Shown here piece after piece: positions 29,624 through 39,543 of a stretch of 64,000 nt of DNA. The notes under the pieces are model-generated. The model saw only the letters and a list, made by a program, of their open reading frames with translations. It did no database searches and was not told the origin of the DNA. The first letter of the stretch is position 1. Each line of letters begins with the position of its first letter. The stretch covers positions 620,001 to 684,000 of the forward strand of contig NZ_LR884459.1 in assembly GCF_904848165.1 (NCBI RefSeq), in the 5' to 3' direction. The stretch is from Psychrobacter arenosus (GTDB lineage Bacteria; Pseudomonadota; Gammaproteobacteria; Pseudomonadales; Moraxellaceae). A program made the translations under genes and the position numbers.

Positions 29624-30559
29624 ATGACCCATTCTGACCATTCGTCTTATAGCATCAACGCTGAGCCTAGCGCTGTTAGCAGTAGGACTAGCACTAGCGA
29701 AGATACGGCAGCGCAGTCGAGTATCCTTGCACCTATTACTAATCGTTTAGCCACATTGCCTATCTTATTCGATAGTCTACAGCTCGATGCCTTACCACCC
29801 CATGAGCAACAGCTCATCGCGCAAATTGATGCTTGCCTGCCACAGACGCAGTGTGGTTTATGCGACCACCCTGATGGTTGTTTGCCGTATGCTACCGCCA
29901 TCGTCACGCAGCAAGAACCGGTGAATAAATGCGTACCGGGTGGCCAGCCTGTTACTGATGCTATTGCCCAGCTTATGGGTCAAGAAACATTGCCTGTCAC
30001 CCCGTCAAAGTGGTCAACTGATTTGACCTCGGGTCGACCCAGAGAAGTTCGCGCTATCATTCGCGAAGCCGACTGTATTGGCTGTACCAAATGTATCCCT
30101 GCCTGCCCCGTTGATGCTATCGTCGGGACGGGCAAGCACATGCATACTATCTTTACCGACCTCTGTACCGGCTGCGAGCTATGTCTTCCGCCCTGCCCTG
30201 TAGATTGTATTGACCTAGTAGAAGTCGAGCATACCCCAACGGCTGAGGAGCGCGTACAAGAACAAGCGCATCTACGCCAGCGCTACCATACCCATTTAGA
30301 CCGGGTCACTGAGCAGTTGGCGGATCGCAGTCATGCCAAACCGGTAATCAGTATGGTCGAGGCCAAGCTAGGCAATGCTACCAATCAAAGTATTGTTATC
30401 GGTGAGGATGAAGCCAAACAGACCATCGCCGCAGCCAAGCTACGTACCAAAATTAAGAAGTTAGAGAAACAACTTGTCGTACGTGATAATGCTAAAAAAC
30501 AAGCGGAGCTGGCCGCCTTACAACTAGAGTTAGCCGAACTGACAGCGTCTGTAGAATAA
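29624..30559 (+). CDS. rsxB: RnfB/RsxB-like iron-sulfur protein, stand-alone
   Basis: 311 aa. An N-terminal CLPQTQCGLCDHPDGC cluster motif (4Fe-4S domain, about residues 68-85) is followed by two ferredoxin-type CxxCxxCxxxCP motifs (CIGCTKCIPACP and CTGCELCLPPCP, about 155-200) and a charged coiled-coil C-terminus. RnfB normally starts with a membrane helix and belongs to the six-subunit Rnf/Rsx complex; here the N-terminus is polar and no rsxA, C, D, G or E is nearby. The rsxB-nth order is kept, so this is the remnant of an rsx-nth operon or a soluble ferredoxin-like role. Confidence 0.88.
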   Translation: MTHSDHSSYSINAEPSAVSSRTSTSEDTAAQSSILAPITNRLATLPILFDSLQLDALPPHEQQLIAQIDACLPQTQCGLCDHPDGCLPYATAIVTQQEPVNKCVPGGQPVTDAIAQLMGQETLPVTPSKWSTDLTSGRPREVRAIIREADCIGCTKCIPACPVDAIVGTGKHMHTIFTDLCTGCELCLPPCPVDCIDLVEVEHTPTAEERVQEQAHLRQRYHTHLDRVTEQLADRSHAKPVISMVEAKLGNATNQSIVIGEDEAKQTIAAAKLRTKIKKLEKQLVVRDNAKKQAELAALQLELAELTASVE

Positions 30560-30619
30560 AACTCAATAGCCAACCTTCATTATGAATAAAAGCATCATTA
30601 CGAGTGAAAAAGAGCCATT

Positions 30620-31315
30620 ATGAGTAAAGCCGTTAAACATAAAACTGCCGATACCCCGCCTTCACGCCGTCTGCCCAATCGCGACGTTCGCCCTTTTTTT
30701 GAAAAGCTTGCGGCCACCATCGATGAGCCGGTCACCGAGCTGCAATACAACAGCACGTTTGAATTGCTGATTGCGGTAATCCTATCCGCGCAAGCCACGG
30801 ATATCAGCGTGAATATTGCGACCGGACCGCTATTTGCAGTCGCTAACACCCCTGAGGCTATTTTGGCATTAGGCGAAGACGGGCTCAAAGACTATATCAA
30901 AAGTATTGGGCTATATAACGCCAAAGCCAAAAACATCATTAAAACTTGTGCCGACCTCATTGAGAAACACAATAGCCAAGTGCCAGAGACTCGCCCTGAG
31001 CTAGAAGCTTTAGCGGGTGTGGGTCGAAAAACCGCCAACGTAGTTTTAAACACCGCTTTTGGTCAACCTACAATGGCGGTCGATACCCATATCTTTCGGG
31101 TAAGTAACCGTACCGGCTTAGCGACTGGCAAAACTGTCTTAGCGGTAGAAAAGAAGCTGGTTGAGCGTATCCCAGACGATTTTATTGTCGATGCGCATCA
31201 CTACCTTATCCTACATGGTCGCTATACTTGCCAAGCGCGCACGCCCAAATGTGGCGCCTGTCCAGTGTATGCAGAATGCATGTTTAAAGATAAGGCAAAA
31301 TTTTTAGAGCTTTAA
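30620..31315 (+). CDS. nth: Endonuclease III
   Basis: Bifunctional DNA glycosylase/AP lyase that removes oxidised pyrimidines. 231 aa. It has the helix-hairpin-helix LEALAGVGRKTANVVLNTAFG with the catalytic Lys, the catalytic Asp in AVDTHIFRVSNR, and the C-terminal [4Fe-4S] loop CQARTPKCGACPVYAEC. About 15-20 residues longer at the N-terminus than the E. coli enzyme. It follows rsxB by 60 bases. Confidence 0.97.
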   Translation: MSKAVKHKTADTPPSRRLPNRDVRPFFEKLAATIDEPVTELQYNSTFELLIAVILSAQATDISVNIATGPLFAVANTPEAILALGEDGLKDYIKSIGLYNAKAKNIIKTCADLIEKHNSQVPETRPELEALAGVGRKTANVVLNTAFGQPTMAVDTHIFRVSNRTGLATGKTVLAVEKKLVERIPDDFIVDAHHYLILHGRYTCQARTPKCGACPVYAECMFKDKAKFLEL

Positions 31316-31611
31316 CCGCTAAAGGGCTGAATATAGACGGAGTAATGCGTACTTTAGCCGTCCCTATTTAGCCAAGGTAAGCGCTAATGATTCTCCTATA
31401 ATTCTGTTAATGTTCTAAAAATATCCATTTGCCTTAATAGTAAGAACCACTGCTAGAGTTTTATAGCGTTTCACGGTAAAATACGCTATTTTATTTATTC
31501 TTCTCCGCCTGCTTACACTGAATCTTTGTCTTTATAAAATAAGCGCATAGAACTTATCATTACGGATAAGTATAGTGATGGCAGTGCCTGCAAATAAGCG
31601 ACGTCCCGATT

Positions 31612-32778
31612 ATGCGTGAATACGAAATTTTTACTTCCGAATCTGTCAGCGAAGGCCATCCCGATAAAATGGCCGATCAAATTTCCGATGCCCTGCTTGA
31701 CGCTATCATGCGTGAAGACCTGCATGCGCGAGTAGCGTGCGAAACTTTGGTAAAGACAGGCGCGGTAGTATTGGCCGGTGAGATTTCTACCACTGCCAAT
31801 ATCGATATTGAGCGCATCGTCCGTGACACGGTCAATGACATTGGCTATAACCATTCAGATTTAGGCTTTGATGGCGAGACTTGTGCCGTTATCAATATGA
31901 TTGGCAAGCAGTCGCCTGAAATCGCTCAAGGCGTCGACCGCAGCAACCCTGAAGACCAAGGCGCGGGTGACCAAGGCCTGATGTTTGGTTATGCGAGTAA
32001 CGAGACTGAAGTCTTAATGCCCGCTCCGATTGAGTACGCGCATCGTCTTATGGAGCGTCAGTCAGAACTGCGTCGTTCAGGCGAGTTGGCTTGGTTACGC
32101 CCCGATGCCAAAGCTCAGGTCACACTGCAGTATGAAAACGGCATCCCTTCTGCTATCGATGCAGTCGTCTTATCCACGCAGCATGATCCAGACGTTTCGC
32201 AAGCAGACTTGCAAGAAGCGATTATGGAAAGCCTAATCAAGCACGTGTTGCCGGCTAATTTATTGCATGCGGGCACCCGCTACCATATCAACCCAACGGG
32301 TAAATTCGTCATTGGCGGTCCAGTAGGTGATGCGGGCCTAACCGGTCGTAAAATTATCGTCGATACTTATGGCGGTATGGCGCGTCATGGTGGTGGTGCT
32401 TTCAGTGGTAAAGACCCTTCCAAAGTAGACCGTAGCGCAGCCTATGCTGGTCGTTATGTCGCCAAAAACTTAGTGGCCGCCGGTATCGCTGAGCGTTGTG
32501 AAGTGCAGATTAGTTATGCTATCGGCGTAGCAGAGCCGACTTCTATTTCTATCAACACTTTTGGCACCTCTAAAATCAGCCATGCCGCCATTATCGAGCT
32601 GATTCGCAGCCACTTTGACCTGCGTCCGTATGGCATTACCCATATGCTCAACCTATTACAACCGATGTATCAGCAGACCGCTACCTATGGTCACTTTGGC
32701 CGTGAAGGCTCTGAGACGGCATTTACTTGGGAAAAAACGGATAAAGCAGAGTTGTTAAAAGCGGCTGCTGGCCTTTAA
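31612..32778 (+). CDS. metK: S-adenosylmethionine synthetase
   Basis: Makes SAM from methionine and ATP in the cytosol. 388 aa, normal. Signatures: [36 protein letters not shown], and the [23 protein letters not shown] phosphate loop. The roughly 300-base leader holds a short hairpin (ACTTATC/GATAAGT, 31552-31571) but no recognised SAM riboswitch. A long terminator hairpin follows. Confidence 0.98.
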   Translation: MREYEIFTSESVSEGHPDKMADQISDALLDAIMREDLHARVACETLVKTGAVVLAGEISTTANIDIERIVRDTVNDIGYNHSDLGFDGETCAVINMIGKQSPEIAQGVDRSNPEDQGAGDQGLMFGYASNETEVLMPAPIEYAHRLMERQSELRRSGELAWLRPDAKAQVTLQYENGIPSAIDAVVLSTQHDPDVSQADLQEAIMESLIKHVLPANLLHAGTRYHINPTGKFVIGGPVGDAGLTGRKIIVDTYGGMARHGGGAFSGKDPSKVDRSAAYAGRYVAKNLVAAGIAERCEVQISYAIGVAEPTSISINTFGTSKISHAAIIELIRSHFDLRPYGITHMLNLLQPMYQQTATYGHFGREGSETAFTWEKTDKAELLKAAAGL

Positions 32779-32786
32779 TTTTCGAT

Positions 32787-32868
32787 AAATAACGGCGGCT
32801 GTACTATGTAAGCTACTTTGCTATATAGACGACTTGATTCTATAAAAGCCAGCCGTTATTTATTTTTT
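32787..32868 (+). terminator. Rho-independent terminator of metK
   Basis: AAATAACGGCGGCT pairs with AGCCAGCCGTTATTT (one bulge) across a loop of about 46 bases, followed by TATTTTTT. The outer stem is strong although the loop is long. Confidence 0.7.
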
Positions 32869-32898
32869 CATTACCACCACTATTAAGGCGGAGACCCT

Positions 32899-33267
32899 AT
32901 GAGCAACGATAATATTGATAGCCAAGCTAATCTAAATGATCCTAATGACGCCGCCAATGCTGCAACAGAAACTGAAGTTACGGCTGATATGCAGGCTTTT
33001 TATCATCGTGCCGATGCTGTGATTGAATTAGCAAACGGTCAATTGAGCCCGACCTCACATTCAGGTCAAGTAGGCGCTTCACTATTATATGCGGCGGCTC
33101 GCTATAGCGCTTCAGTAGCCTCTATTGGCTTTGTCAAAGGCGATGACTTGCGTAAAGAGAAAGAAGATATCTTAGACTTTTATACCAAGCAATATCGTCA
33201 AATGCTAAGTGACAATCTAGACGATTACGCGCAAAACTTTGATAAATATATTCAGGTTGGCAAATAA
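32899..33267 (+). CDS. DUF3144 family protein
   Basis: A 122-aa acidic soluble protein. After an Asn/Asp-rich leader the conserved core FYHRADAVIELANGQL...VGASLLYAAARYSASVA matches the uncharacterised DUF3144 family. GGAG precedes the ATG. It has its own terminator. No function is known. Confidence 0.85.
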   Translation: MSNDNIDSQANLNDPNDAANAATETEVTADMQAFYHRADAVIELANGQLSPTSHSGQVGASLLYAAARYSASVASIGFVKGDDLRKEKEDILDFYTKQYRQMLSDNLDDYAQNFDKYIQVGK

Positions 33268-33310
33268 TTTTATTTATTCACCTGCCCAATCTGTAACTAA
33301 CGTATTATCC

Positions 33311-33343
33311 AAATAGCCTGTCTTATTGATAGGCTATTTTTTT
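33311..33343 (+). terminator. Rho-independent terminator after DUF3144 gene
   Basis: A perfect 9-bp stem, AAATAGCCT / AGGCTATTT, with an 11-base loop and seven T's in the 3' arm and tail. Confidence 0.92.
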
Positions 33344-33560
33344 GGGTTATTTTTACGACTGTTCTAGCCTTTCTTATTCCTACCTTTCATACCCCTGCTT
33401 TTTACAATCCTGCCTTAGTCACCAATACCCTACTTGTTAATCCAATAAATTTCGTTAAGATACAGACTAGGGCGTGTCCTCAATTGAATCATGCAAAAAT
33501 ATTTATAATATTAAAGAACCACCACTAGCCGCTCGTTATTAATAACTAAAAGGATGTTCT

Positions 33561-33977
33561 ATGCACAGTCATAACCCACAACGGAAAATGGATAAAAAAA
33601 CAGCCTCTAAACAACGACCTGCCTATAAGTCGTGGTCAGCGCTACTGTGTTTGTCCCTAAGCCTACCTTTGGGATTATCGCTAACGGGGTGTGACCCTAT
33701 GGTGACTATCCCAGCCCCACAAACGCAGCCGTTAGAAGCGCCAGTGCAATCCACTACGACCCCCATAAAATATGATAATAAAACAGCCACCCAATGCCCT
33801 ACCTTTAACCCTGAAAAAACCATGTGTACCATGCAATACGACCCCGTATGCGTTAAAGTTAAAACTGCAAAGGGTATTAGCTATCGTACTAGCGGCAATG
33901 CTTGTAGCGGCTGTATGAGCGCTGAAGCCATCAGCTATGTGCCGGGCGAATGTGGTGGTGGTGACGCCAAAAAGTAG
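33561..33977 (+). CDS. Putative lipoprotein with a Kazal-like cysteine domain
   Basis: 138 aa. Basic N-terminus, hydrophobic segment and lipobox SLTGC (Cys44), then a Pro/Thr linker and a Cys-rich domain (about residues 78-135) with CTMQYDPVC, ...NACSGC and PGEC. The spacing resembles bacterial Kazal-type protease-inhibitor folds, but lacks part of the usual pattern. AAGGA lies 7 bases before the ATG. Probably an envelope lipoprotein; inhibitor function is speculative. Confidence 0.7.
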   Translation: MHSHNPQRKMDKKTASKQRPAYKSWSALLCLSLSLPLGLSLTGCDPMVTIPAPQTQPLEAPVQSTTTPIKYDNKTATQCPTFNPEKTMCTMQYDPVCVKVKTAKGISYRTSGNACSGCMSAEAISYVPGECGGGDAKK

Positions 33978-34063
33978 CTTGTACAATATTGGTATTAAGA
34001 AAGCCTGTTATTAGAATTAAAAAAGCTCTTCATTAGAGTTAAAAAAGCCCCTTATCGGCATAA

Positions 34064-34102
34064 AAAAACCCCTCAGTAGCTTAGATACCGAGGGGTTTTT
34101 TC
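34064..34102. terminator. Bidirectional terminator
   Basis: AAAAAACCCCTC / GAGGGGTTTTTT with a 15-base loop that itself extends the stem; sits between the convergent lipoprotein gene and BCCT gene and can serve both. Confidence 0.93.
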
Positions 34103-34167
34103 ATAGGCCTATAACGGGTTAAACCGTTAGATTAGCAAGATTAAAACGTTAAGTAGGGAGCAAGCTA

Positions 34168-35874
34168 TTACTCACCGGTCTCAATCTTCGGCGGACCTTT
34201 AAGCAGATGCTCATCCACAAATTCATTGGCAGAGTTATGCTCAGCCGACTCATCGGTAATAAATTTCTGTTGGTTGCGATAAAGAATAAGACGGTCTCGA
34301 CCCAAAGCACGCATGAGGGAATACAGCATCACAAATACCACGATAGCGAATGGGAAGCCTGCGACAATAGCCGCCGCTTGTAGCGCTTCTAGACCACCAG
34401 CCGCTAATAAAATAGCCGCGATGACCCCTTCTGTGCCCGCCCAAAATAGACGCTGAATCTTCGGTGGATTGGTATCTCCCCCCGCCGTCAGCATATCGAT
34501 CACGAAGCTAGCTGAATCCGATGACGTCACAAACCATAAGACAATCATAATCATAATGATGAAATTGACTATCGAAGTAAACGGATAGAATTCCATCAGT
34601 TTAAAGATAGCACTGCCCGTATCCGCTTGCACAGCTTCGACCAAACCAGGACTTGCCACAGTAGGATCTAAGGCGGCCATTAGCTCCATATGCACCGCTG
34701 TACCACCGAAAGTAGTAAACCATAAAAACAGAATAGTCATGGGGATAAAGAGCACACCCAATAGGAATTCGCGGATAGTCCGACCGCGTGAGATACGTGC
34801 AATGAATACCCCTACGAATGGTGACCAACTGATCCACCAAGCCCAATAGAAAATAGTCCAAGAAGCTTGCCAATCCGTACCACTATAAGCCTCGCGCCAA
34901 AAACTAAGCGGAACTATTTGGTGAATGTAATTCCCAATATTTTCGACAAAACTGTCAAAGATAAACTGTGTAGGGCCAAATAGGATGACAAAGGCTAATA
35001 AGATAAACGTTAGGACAATGTTGATATTACTCAGCCGCTTGATACCTTTATCTAAACCCATCATCAGCGAACCACAAGCTAAAAGCGTGATAAGCACAAT
35101 TAAAATAATCTGTACCGTCACGCTGTTGGGAATACCAAACAGCCCTTTTAAGCCTGAGTTAATCTGCAACACCCCCAGACCTAGCGTCGTCACCACCCCA
35201 AACATAGTCCCGAATACCGCTAGGACATCGACGGTATGACCCCATTTGCCATAGATTTTTTGGCCTAAAATGGGAAACAAGGTTGAGCGTATTGATAACG
35301 GTAGACCACGGCGATAATGGAAATAAGCTAGAGATAGCGCGACGATGGCGTATATGCCCCAGGCATGAATCCCATAATGTAGGAAGGAGATGTTCATGGC
35401 TTGCTTGGCGGCGGCAACCGTCTGAGCCTCACCCATAGGCGGCGCCATATAGTGGTATAGCGGCTCCGCTGTACCCCAATAAAGCAGACCAATACCGATA
35501 CCGGCTGAAAACAGCATGCCGATCCAAGAAGGTAAATTATATTGCGGCGTTTCGGTCTGATTGCCTAAACGGATATCTCCATATTTACTCATGACGAGAA
35601 ATAGGCATAGGAAAACGGCTAAGTTCATCAAGATGATGAACATCCAACCAAAGCGGTGGGTGATAAAAGATTGCATGGCACTGAACACAGTGCTGGCCAT
35701 GTCATTGAAAAATGCACCAAAGATAATAAAGCCGACGATTAACAACGCCGAAGTAATAAAAACGGGTTTATTGACCCGCGGAAATGGCCCTAAACGGCCA
35801 ACTTTCAGCTGATCCATAGTGTCTCTCAAATTTTTTGGGGGAGCCACCATAACAATTTGTTTACTTATTTTCAA
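34168..35874 (-). CDS. BCCT family transporter, tandem copy 1 (choline/glycine betaine type)
   Basis: 568 aa with 12 predicted membrane helices. Sodium- or proton-coupled uptake of quaternary-ammonium solutes. The betaine-site helix is canonical (FYWAWWISWSPFVGVFIARISRGR), as is GTAEPLYHY. The cytoplasmic C-terminal tail (YRNQQKFITDESAEHNSANEFVDEHLL region) is nearly identical to that of the next gene. A second ATG 15 codons in (about 35829) is also possible. Transcribed after copy 2, with copy 2's terminator between them, so each probably has its own promoter. Likely osmoprotectant uptake. Confidence 0.93.
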   Translation of the reverse strand: MKISKQIVMVAPPKNLRDTMDQLKVGRLGPFPRVNKPVFITSALLIVGFIIFGAFFNDMASTVFSAMQSFITHRFGWMFIILMNLAVFLCLFLVMSKYGDIRLGNQTETPQYNLPSWIGMLFSAGIGIGLLYWGTAEPLYHYMAPPMGEAQTVAAAKQAMNISFLHYGIHAWGIYAIVALSLAYFHYRRGLPLSIRSTLFPILGQKIYGKWGHTVDVLAVFGTMFGVVTTLGLGVLQINSGLKGLFGIPNSVTVQIILIVLITLLACGSLMMGLDKGIKRLSNINIVLTFILLAFVILFGPTQFIFDSFVENIGNYIHQIVPLSFWREAYSGTDWQASWTIFYWAWWISWSPFVGVFIARISRGRTIREFLLGVLFIPMTILFLWFTTFGGTAVHMELMAALDPTVASPGLVEAVQADTGSAIFKLMEFYPFTSIVNFIIMIMIVLWFVTSSDSASFVIDMLTAGGDTNPPKIQRLFWAGTEGVIAAILLAAGGLEALQAAAIVAGFPFAIVVFVMLYSLMRALGRDRLILYRNQQKFITDESAEHNSANEFVDEHLLKGPPKIETGE

Positions 35875-35993
35875 ATTTCTGTCATGTTTTTAACGTAAGT
35901 ATTTATAACTGCAGCTAATAAAACCTGCTGTAAAATTAATCTTAAAAAACCTTAATCCCCTCTACTTACCTGACATAAACCGGAAATTTGGCC

Positions 35994-36021
35994 AAAAAAA
36001 CAGCCCTGCATGGGCAGAGCT
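35994..36021 (-). terminator. Rho-independent terminator of BCCT copy 2
   Basis: On the minus strand an 8-bp stem (AGCTCTGC / GCAGGGCT, one G-T pair), a 4-base loop, then G and seven T's, 40 bases after the stop codon. Confidence 0.9.
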
Positions 36022-36060
36022 ATTCTTTAGTTCAAAATGTTAACTGTTAATAGTTAGTCG

Positions 36061-37710
36061 TTAATCTCCTGAAACAATCTTAGGCGGGCCCTGTAACAGG
36101 TGCTCATCGACAAACTCATTTGCAGAGTTATGCTCTGCTGACTCATCGGTGATAAATTTCTGCTGGTTGCGATAGAGTATCAGGCGATCGCGGCTCAACC
36201 CTCGCAATAGCGCATACATCATTACAAAGACCACCAAGGCAAAGGGAAAACCGGCAACGATAGCCGCAGCTTGCAAAGCCCCTAAACCACCAGCAGCCAA
36301 TAAAATAGCGGCAATAACCCCTTCAGTCGTTGCCCAAAATAGACGCTGTATCTTTGGTGGGTTGCTATCTCCCCCAGCCGTCAGCATATCAATCACAAAG
36401 CTAGCGGAGTCTGAAGAGGTCACGAACCACAGCATAATCATAACAATGATCAATAAAGTAATCGGCTTCACCAAGGGGTAGTACTCAACCATTTTAAAGA
36501 TGGCGCTACCACTGTTTTCCTGTACCGCGGCGACCAAACCTGGGCTCGCTAGCGCCGGATCAAGGAGAGCAGCTAATTCCATATGAATAGCGACCCCACC
36601 AAAGGCAGTAAACCAGAAAAATAGAATCATCATCGGGATAAATAACACCCCTAGCACGAACTCTCTGATAGTACGGCCACGGCTAATACGAGCAATGAAT
36701 ATCCCTACGAATGGCGACCAACTGACCCACCATGCCCAGTAAAAAATGGTCCAAGCGGCTTGCCAATCGGTTTCGCTATAAGACTCACCCCAAGTTCCTA
36801 GTGGCACAATAGCAGCTAAATAATTGCCCAAGTTTTCCACAAAACTGTCGAAGATAAATAAGGTTGGCCCTAACAACACCATAAACGCTAATAGAATGGC
36901 AGTGAGGCCAATATTAATATCACTCAGGCGCTTTATGCCTTTATCCAACCCCATCATAACGGAGATTGCCGCCAACGCAGTGATAAAAGCGATTAAGGCA
37001 AATTGCACCACCAAGTTATTGGGAAGGCCAAACAGACTCTCCATACCGGAATTAATCTGCATCACCCCTAATCCTAGCGAGGTGACTACCCCAAACATGG
37101 TCCCAAAGACCGCTAAGATATCCACCGTATGCCCCCAAGGGCCATAGATTTTCTTGCCTATTAAGGGATAGAGTGTTGAGCGAATGGACAGAGGCAGACC
37201 ACGGCGGAAATGGAAATATGCCAACGCTAAAGCGACCATAGTATAGATAGCCCAACCATGCAGCCCCCAATGTAAAAAGGAGATATTCATGGCTTGCTTC
37301 GCGGCCTCAATACTCTCTGCAGCACCCAAAGGCGGCGCCATATAGTGGTATAGCGGCTCAGCCGTGCCCCAATACATAAGACCAATACCGATTCCCGCTG
37401 AAAACAACATGCCAATCCATGACAACAGACTGTACTGCGGTGTTTCGGTCTGATGACCTAAGCGAATATCCCCATAGCGACTCAGCGCTAAATATAGACA
37501 GAGTACCAGAGCAATATTGACTAAAATTATGAAAAACCAACCAAACTTGGTGGTTATAAAGGTTTGTAGAAAACTAAAAACTGCCCCTGCAGTTTCCGTA
37601 AATAAAACGCCAAAAATTATAAAGCCCACAATTAATAAGGACGATACAATAAAAACGGGTTTACTCACCCGTGGAAAAGGACCCAATCTACCCACTTTGA
37701 CTTCATGCAT
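36061..37710 (-). CDS. BCCT family transporter, tandem copy 2 (choline/glycine betaine type)
   Basis: 549 aa, 12 predicted helices, a close paralogue of the gene downstream. Canonical substrate segment FYWAWWVSWSPFVGIFIARISRGR and GTAEPLYHYMAPP. The two differ mainly in the loop near EAYSGTDWQ/ESYSETDWQ and within helices. The DNA has many synonymous changes relative to copy 1, showing an old duplication with the C-terminal tail kept under selection. Its upstream region (37711-37953) is very AT-rich. Confidence 0.93.
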   Translation of the reverse strand: MHEVKVGRLGPFPRVSKPVFIVSSLLIVGFIIFGVLFTETAGAVFSFLQTFITTKFGWFFIILVNIALVLCLYLALSRYGDIRLGHQTETPQYSLLSWIGMLFSAGIGIGLMYWGTAEPLYHYMAPPLGAAESIEAAKQAMNISFLHWGLHGWAIYTMVALALAYFHFRRGLPLSIRSTLYPLIGKKIYGPWGHTVDILAVFGTMFGVVTSLGLGVMQINSGMESLFGLPNNLVVQFALIAFITALAAISVMMGLDKGIKRLSDINIGLTAILLAFMVLLGPTLFIFDSFVENLGNYLAAIVPLGTWGESYSETDWQAAWTIFYWAWWVSWSPFVGIFIARISRGRTIREFVLGVLFIPMMILFFWFTAFGGVAIHMELAALLDPALASPGLVAAVQENSGSAIFKMVEYYPLVKPITLLIIVMIMLWFVTSSDSASFVIDMLTAGGDSNPPKIQRLFWATTEGVIAAILLAAGGLGALQAAAIVAGFPFALVVFVMMYALLRGLSRDRLILYRNQQKFITDESAEHNSANEFVDEHLLQGPPKIVSGD

Positions 37711-37953
37711 ATTATTATAAAAACGCCTATTAAAAGAACAACCTTAACAAGCTAATTTACAATTATCAATTTTGCAAAGCTAATGAAATCAGGGCATATA
37801 GCGAATTATTGTTTAAAATTTTTAATCACAAAGCATAGAATTTCTTTTACTTTCATCTATTTAATTAAACTTAACTAGCTAGTAAATAAATTAATAAATA
37901 ATTGCAAAAGAAATGTAACTTAGGAGCAAATATTACGAATAGGGGCTATTTAC

Positions 37954-39285
37954 CTAAGTCGTTGGCAACAATTGTAGTAAGCGAGCATTGGGACCATCTT
38001 CCAATAAAAAGACCTGCCCATCGATGGTCAAGACACTACGAATCCGCTCACCCATCTCATAACGGTATAATTCTTGGGCTGTTTGCCCTTTATTTGCCGT
38101 ATCTAAATCAGCGATTACTAATGCTTTAGAAGACAAACCACTGATAAGCGCCTTGCCTTGCCAAGCGGGAAAGTCAGCATGCTCGCCCGCTTGATAGATA
38201 CTCAATGCCGATGGCGAAATTACGGGGCTCCAACTGATCTTAGGGGGAGCAAACTCTGGGCCCGTATCATGGTCAGGGATAGGAATGCCCGAATAGTTGC
38301 GACCATTAGAGACTTCAGGCCAACCATAGTTTTGCCCTTTGACGATAAGATTGAGCTCATCACCGCCGCGTGGTCCCATCTCGTGCGCCCAAAGATTGCC
38401 ATTGTCATCAAAGCGCATCCCTAAGACATTGCGGTGGCCCAAGCTCCAAATCTGCTGGGTGACGGGATTGCTGTCTGATTGCGCAAAAGGATTGTCTTTG
38501 GGGATTGAGCCATCAGTATTCAGCCGGACTATTTTGCCCAAGTTCATCGCCATATCTTGTGCGGGGTCTTTCTCTTGCCGCTCGCCCGAACTGATATACA
38601 AATAGCGACCATCAGGGGAGAAAAGCAAACGGTGGCTAAAGTGGCCTTGCCCGCTCATCTTAGGAAACTGCTGCCAAATTGGCGTGATACCTTGCAGACT
38701 TGGTGACTCCGTGTCCAGTCCTTTAAGCGTGGCTTTGACCACCTTAGCGCCAAATTTACCCTTATCCTGACTTGCATTCGTGTTAGTCCCTGCCTCCACA
38801 TAGCTAAGATAAACAGCTTGCGACATGGCAAAGTCAGGCGCTAGGATAATATCGCCAAGACCACCCTGCCCGCCATAAGCGACTTCGGGAACCCCAGTTA
38901 TTGGAGTTTTCTTACCCGTAATGGCATCGACAATAAAAAGCTCACCGGTTTTTTGCGTAACCAGTAATTTTATAGACCCCTCTGCTGCTTTAGGTAGCGC
39001 AGTCATTGCCCACGGCTCTGCAAAAGTCGCATTAGCTTTGGCAGTAAAATTGGGTCTAGTTTCTTTTGCTTGATTAACAGTATTAGCATCTGACTTTGAT
39101 TCATTGGTCTTATTAATAGGCGCTGCTGTGGCAGAGATTTCACGACCTTCTTCTTTAGACTCCGCCGAATTCGAGCAGCCTAATAGTAGCCCTAATACTA
39201 TGACAGACCCTGTAAGTGCCGCCCCATTTCGCGAGCGGTTTGGCATATTTACCCGTCTGCTTTCACCTTTAGCCTCGTGCTTCAT
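37954..39285 (-). CDS. PQQ-dependent soluble sugar (aldose) dehydrogenase, lipoprotein
   Basis: About 443 aa from the ATG at 39285, chosen because GGAG lies 7 bases upstream; an ATG at 39246 is an alternative. Signal segment and lipobox GLLLGC (Cys37), a polar linker, then a six-bladed propeller of the GSDH/YliI family: GGQGGLGDIILAPDF, GQGHFSHRLLFSPDGRYLYISSGER, LGHRNVLGMRFD and HEMGPRGGDELNLI with the calcium/PQQ-site residues. Probably a periplasmic aldose dehydrogenase anchored to the envelope. Substrate not known. Confidence 0.87.
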   Translation of the reverse strand: MKHEAKGESRRVNMPNRSRNGAALTGSVIVLGLLLGCSNSAESKEEGREISATAAPINKTNESKSDANTVNQAKETRPNFTAKANATFAEPWAMTALPKAAEGSIKLLVTQKTGELFIVDAITGKKTPITGVPEVAYGGQGGLGDIILAPDFAMSQAVYLSYVEAGTNTNASQDKGKFGAKVVKATLKGLDTESPSLQGITPIWQQFPKMSGQGHFSHRLLFSPDGRYLYISSGERQEKDPAQDMAMNLGKIVRLNTDGSIPKDNPFAQSDSNPVTQQIWSLGHRNVLGMRFDDNGNLWAHEMGPRGGDELNLIVKGQNYGWPEVSNGRNYSGIPIPDHDTGPEFAPPKISWSPVISPSALSIYQAGEHADFPAWQGKALISGLSSKALVIADLDTANKGQTAQELYRYEMGERIRSVLTIDGQVFLLEDGPNARLLQLLPTT

Positions 39286-39449
39286 CTTTGTACTCCCTGT
39301 TTTGTACAGCCAATACTTGTTATTCACTATGTGTCATTTACTATAGCGGCTTTAACTTACTGTCACTATAGCAAAATAGCGCAGCCATACCTTAAATAGA
39401 CCCGTAATAGCATTGCGATAACATCTTAATCACAACAACTTTAAACCAT

Positions 39450-39486
39450 AAAAAACCCCGCACTTGCCTGGGCAAATACGGGGTTT
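39450..39486 (-). terminator. Rho-independent terminator of clpB
   Basis: AAACCCCG / CGGGGTTT stem closing an inner TTGCC/GGCAA hairpin, followed by T-runs on both strands; about 60 bases after the clpB stop. Confidence 0.88.
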
Positions 39487-39543
39487 ATTTTATTACATAG
39501 TACTCAGTCTATAGTTGCTGATTAATACCAAACAAACTTAGCC

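Noticed and set aside
31316..31611. SAM riboswitch or MetJ boxes before metK
   Set aside because: Only a short ACTTATC/GATAAGT hairpin and one GACGTC were found; neither matches a known SAM riboswitch or tandem met boxes.
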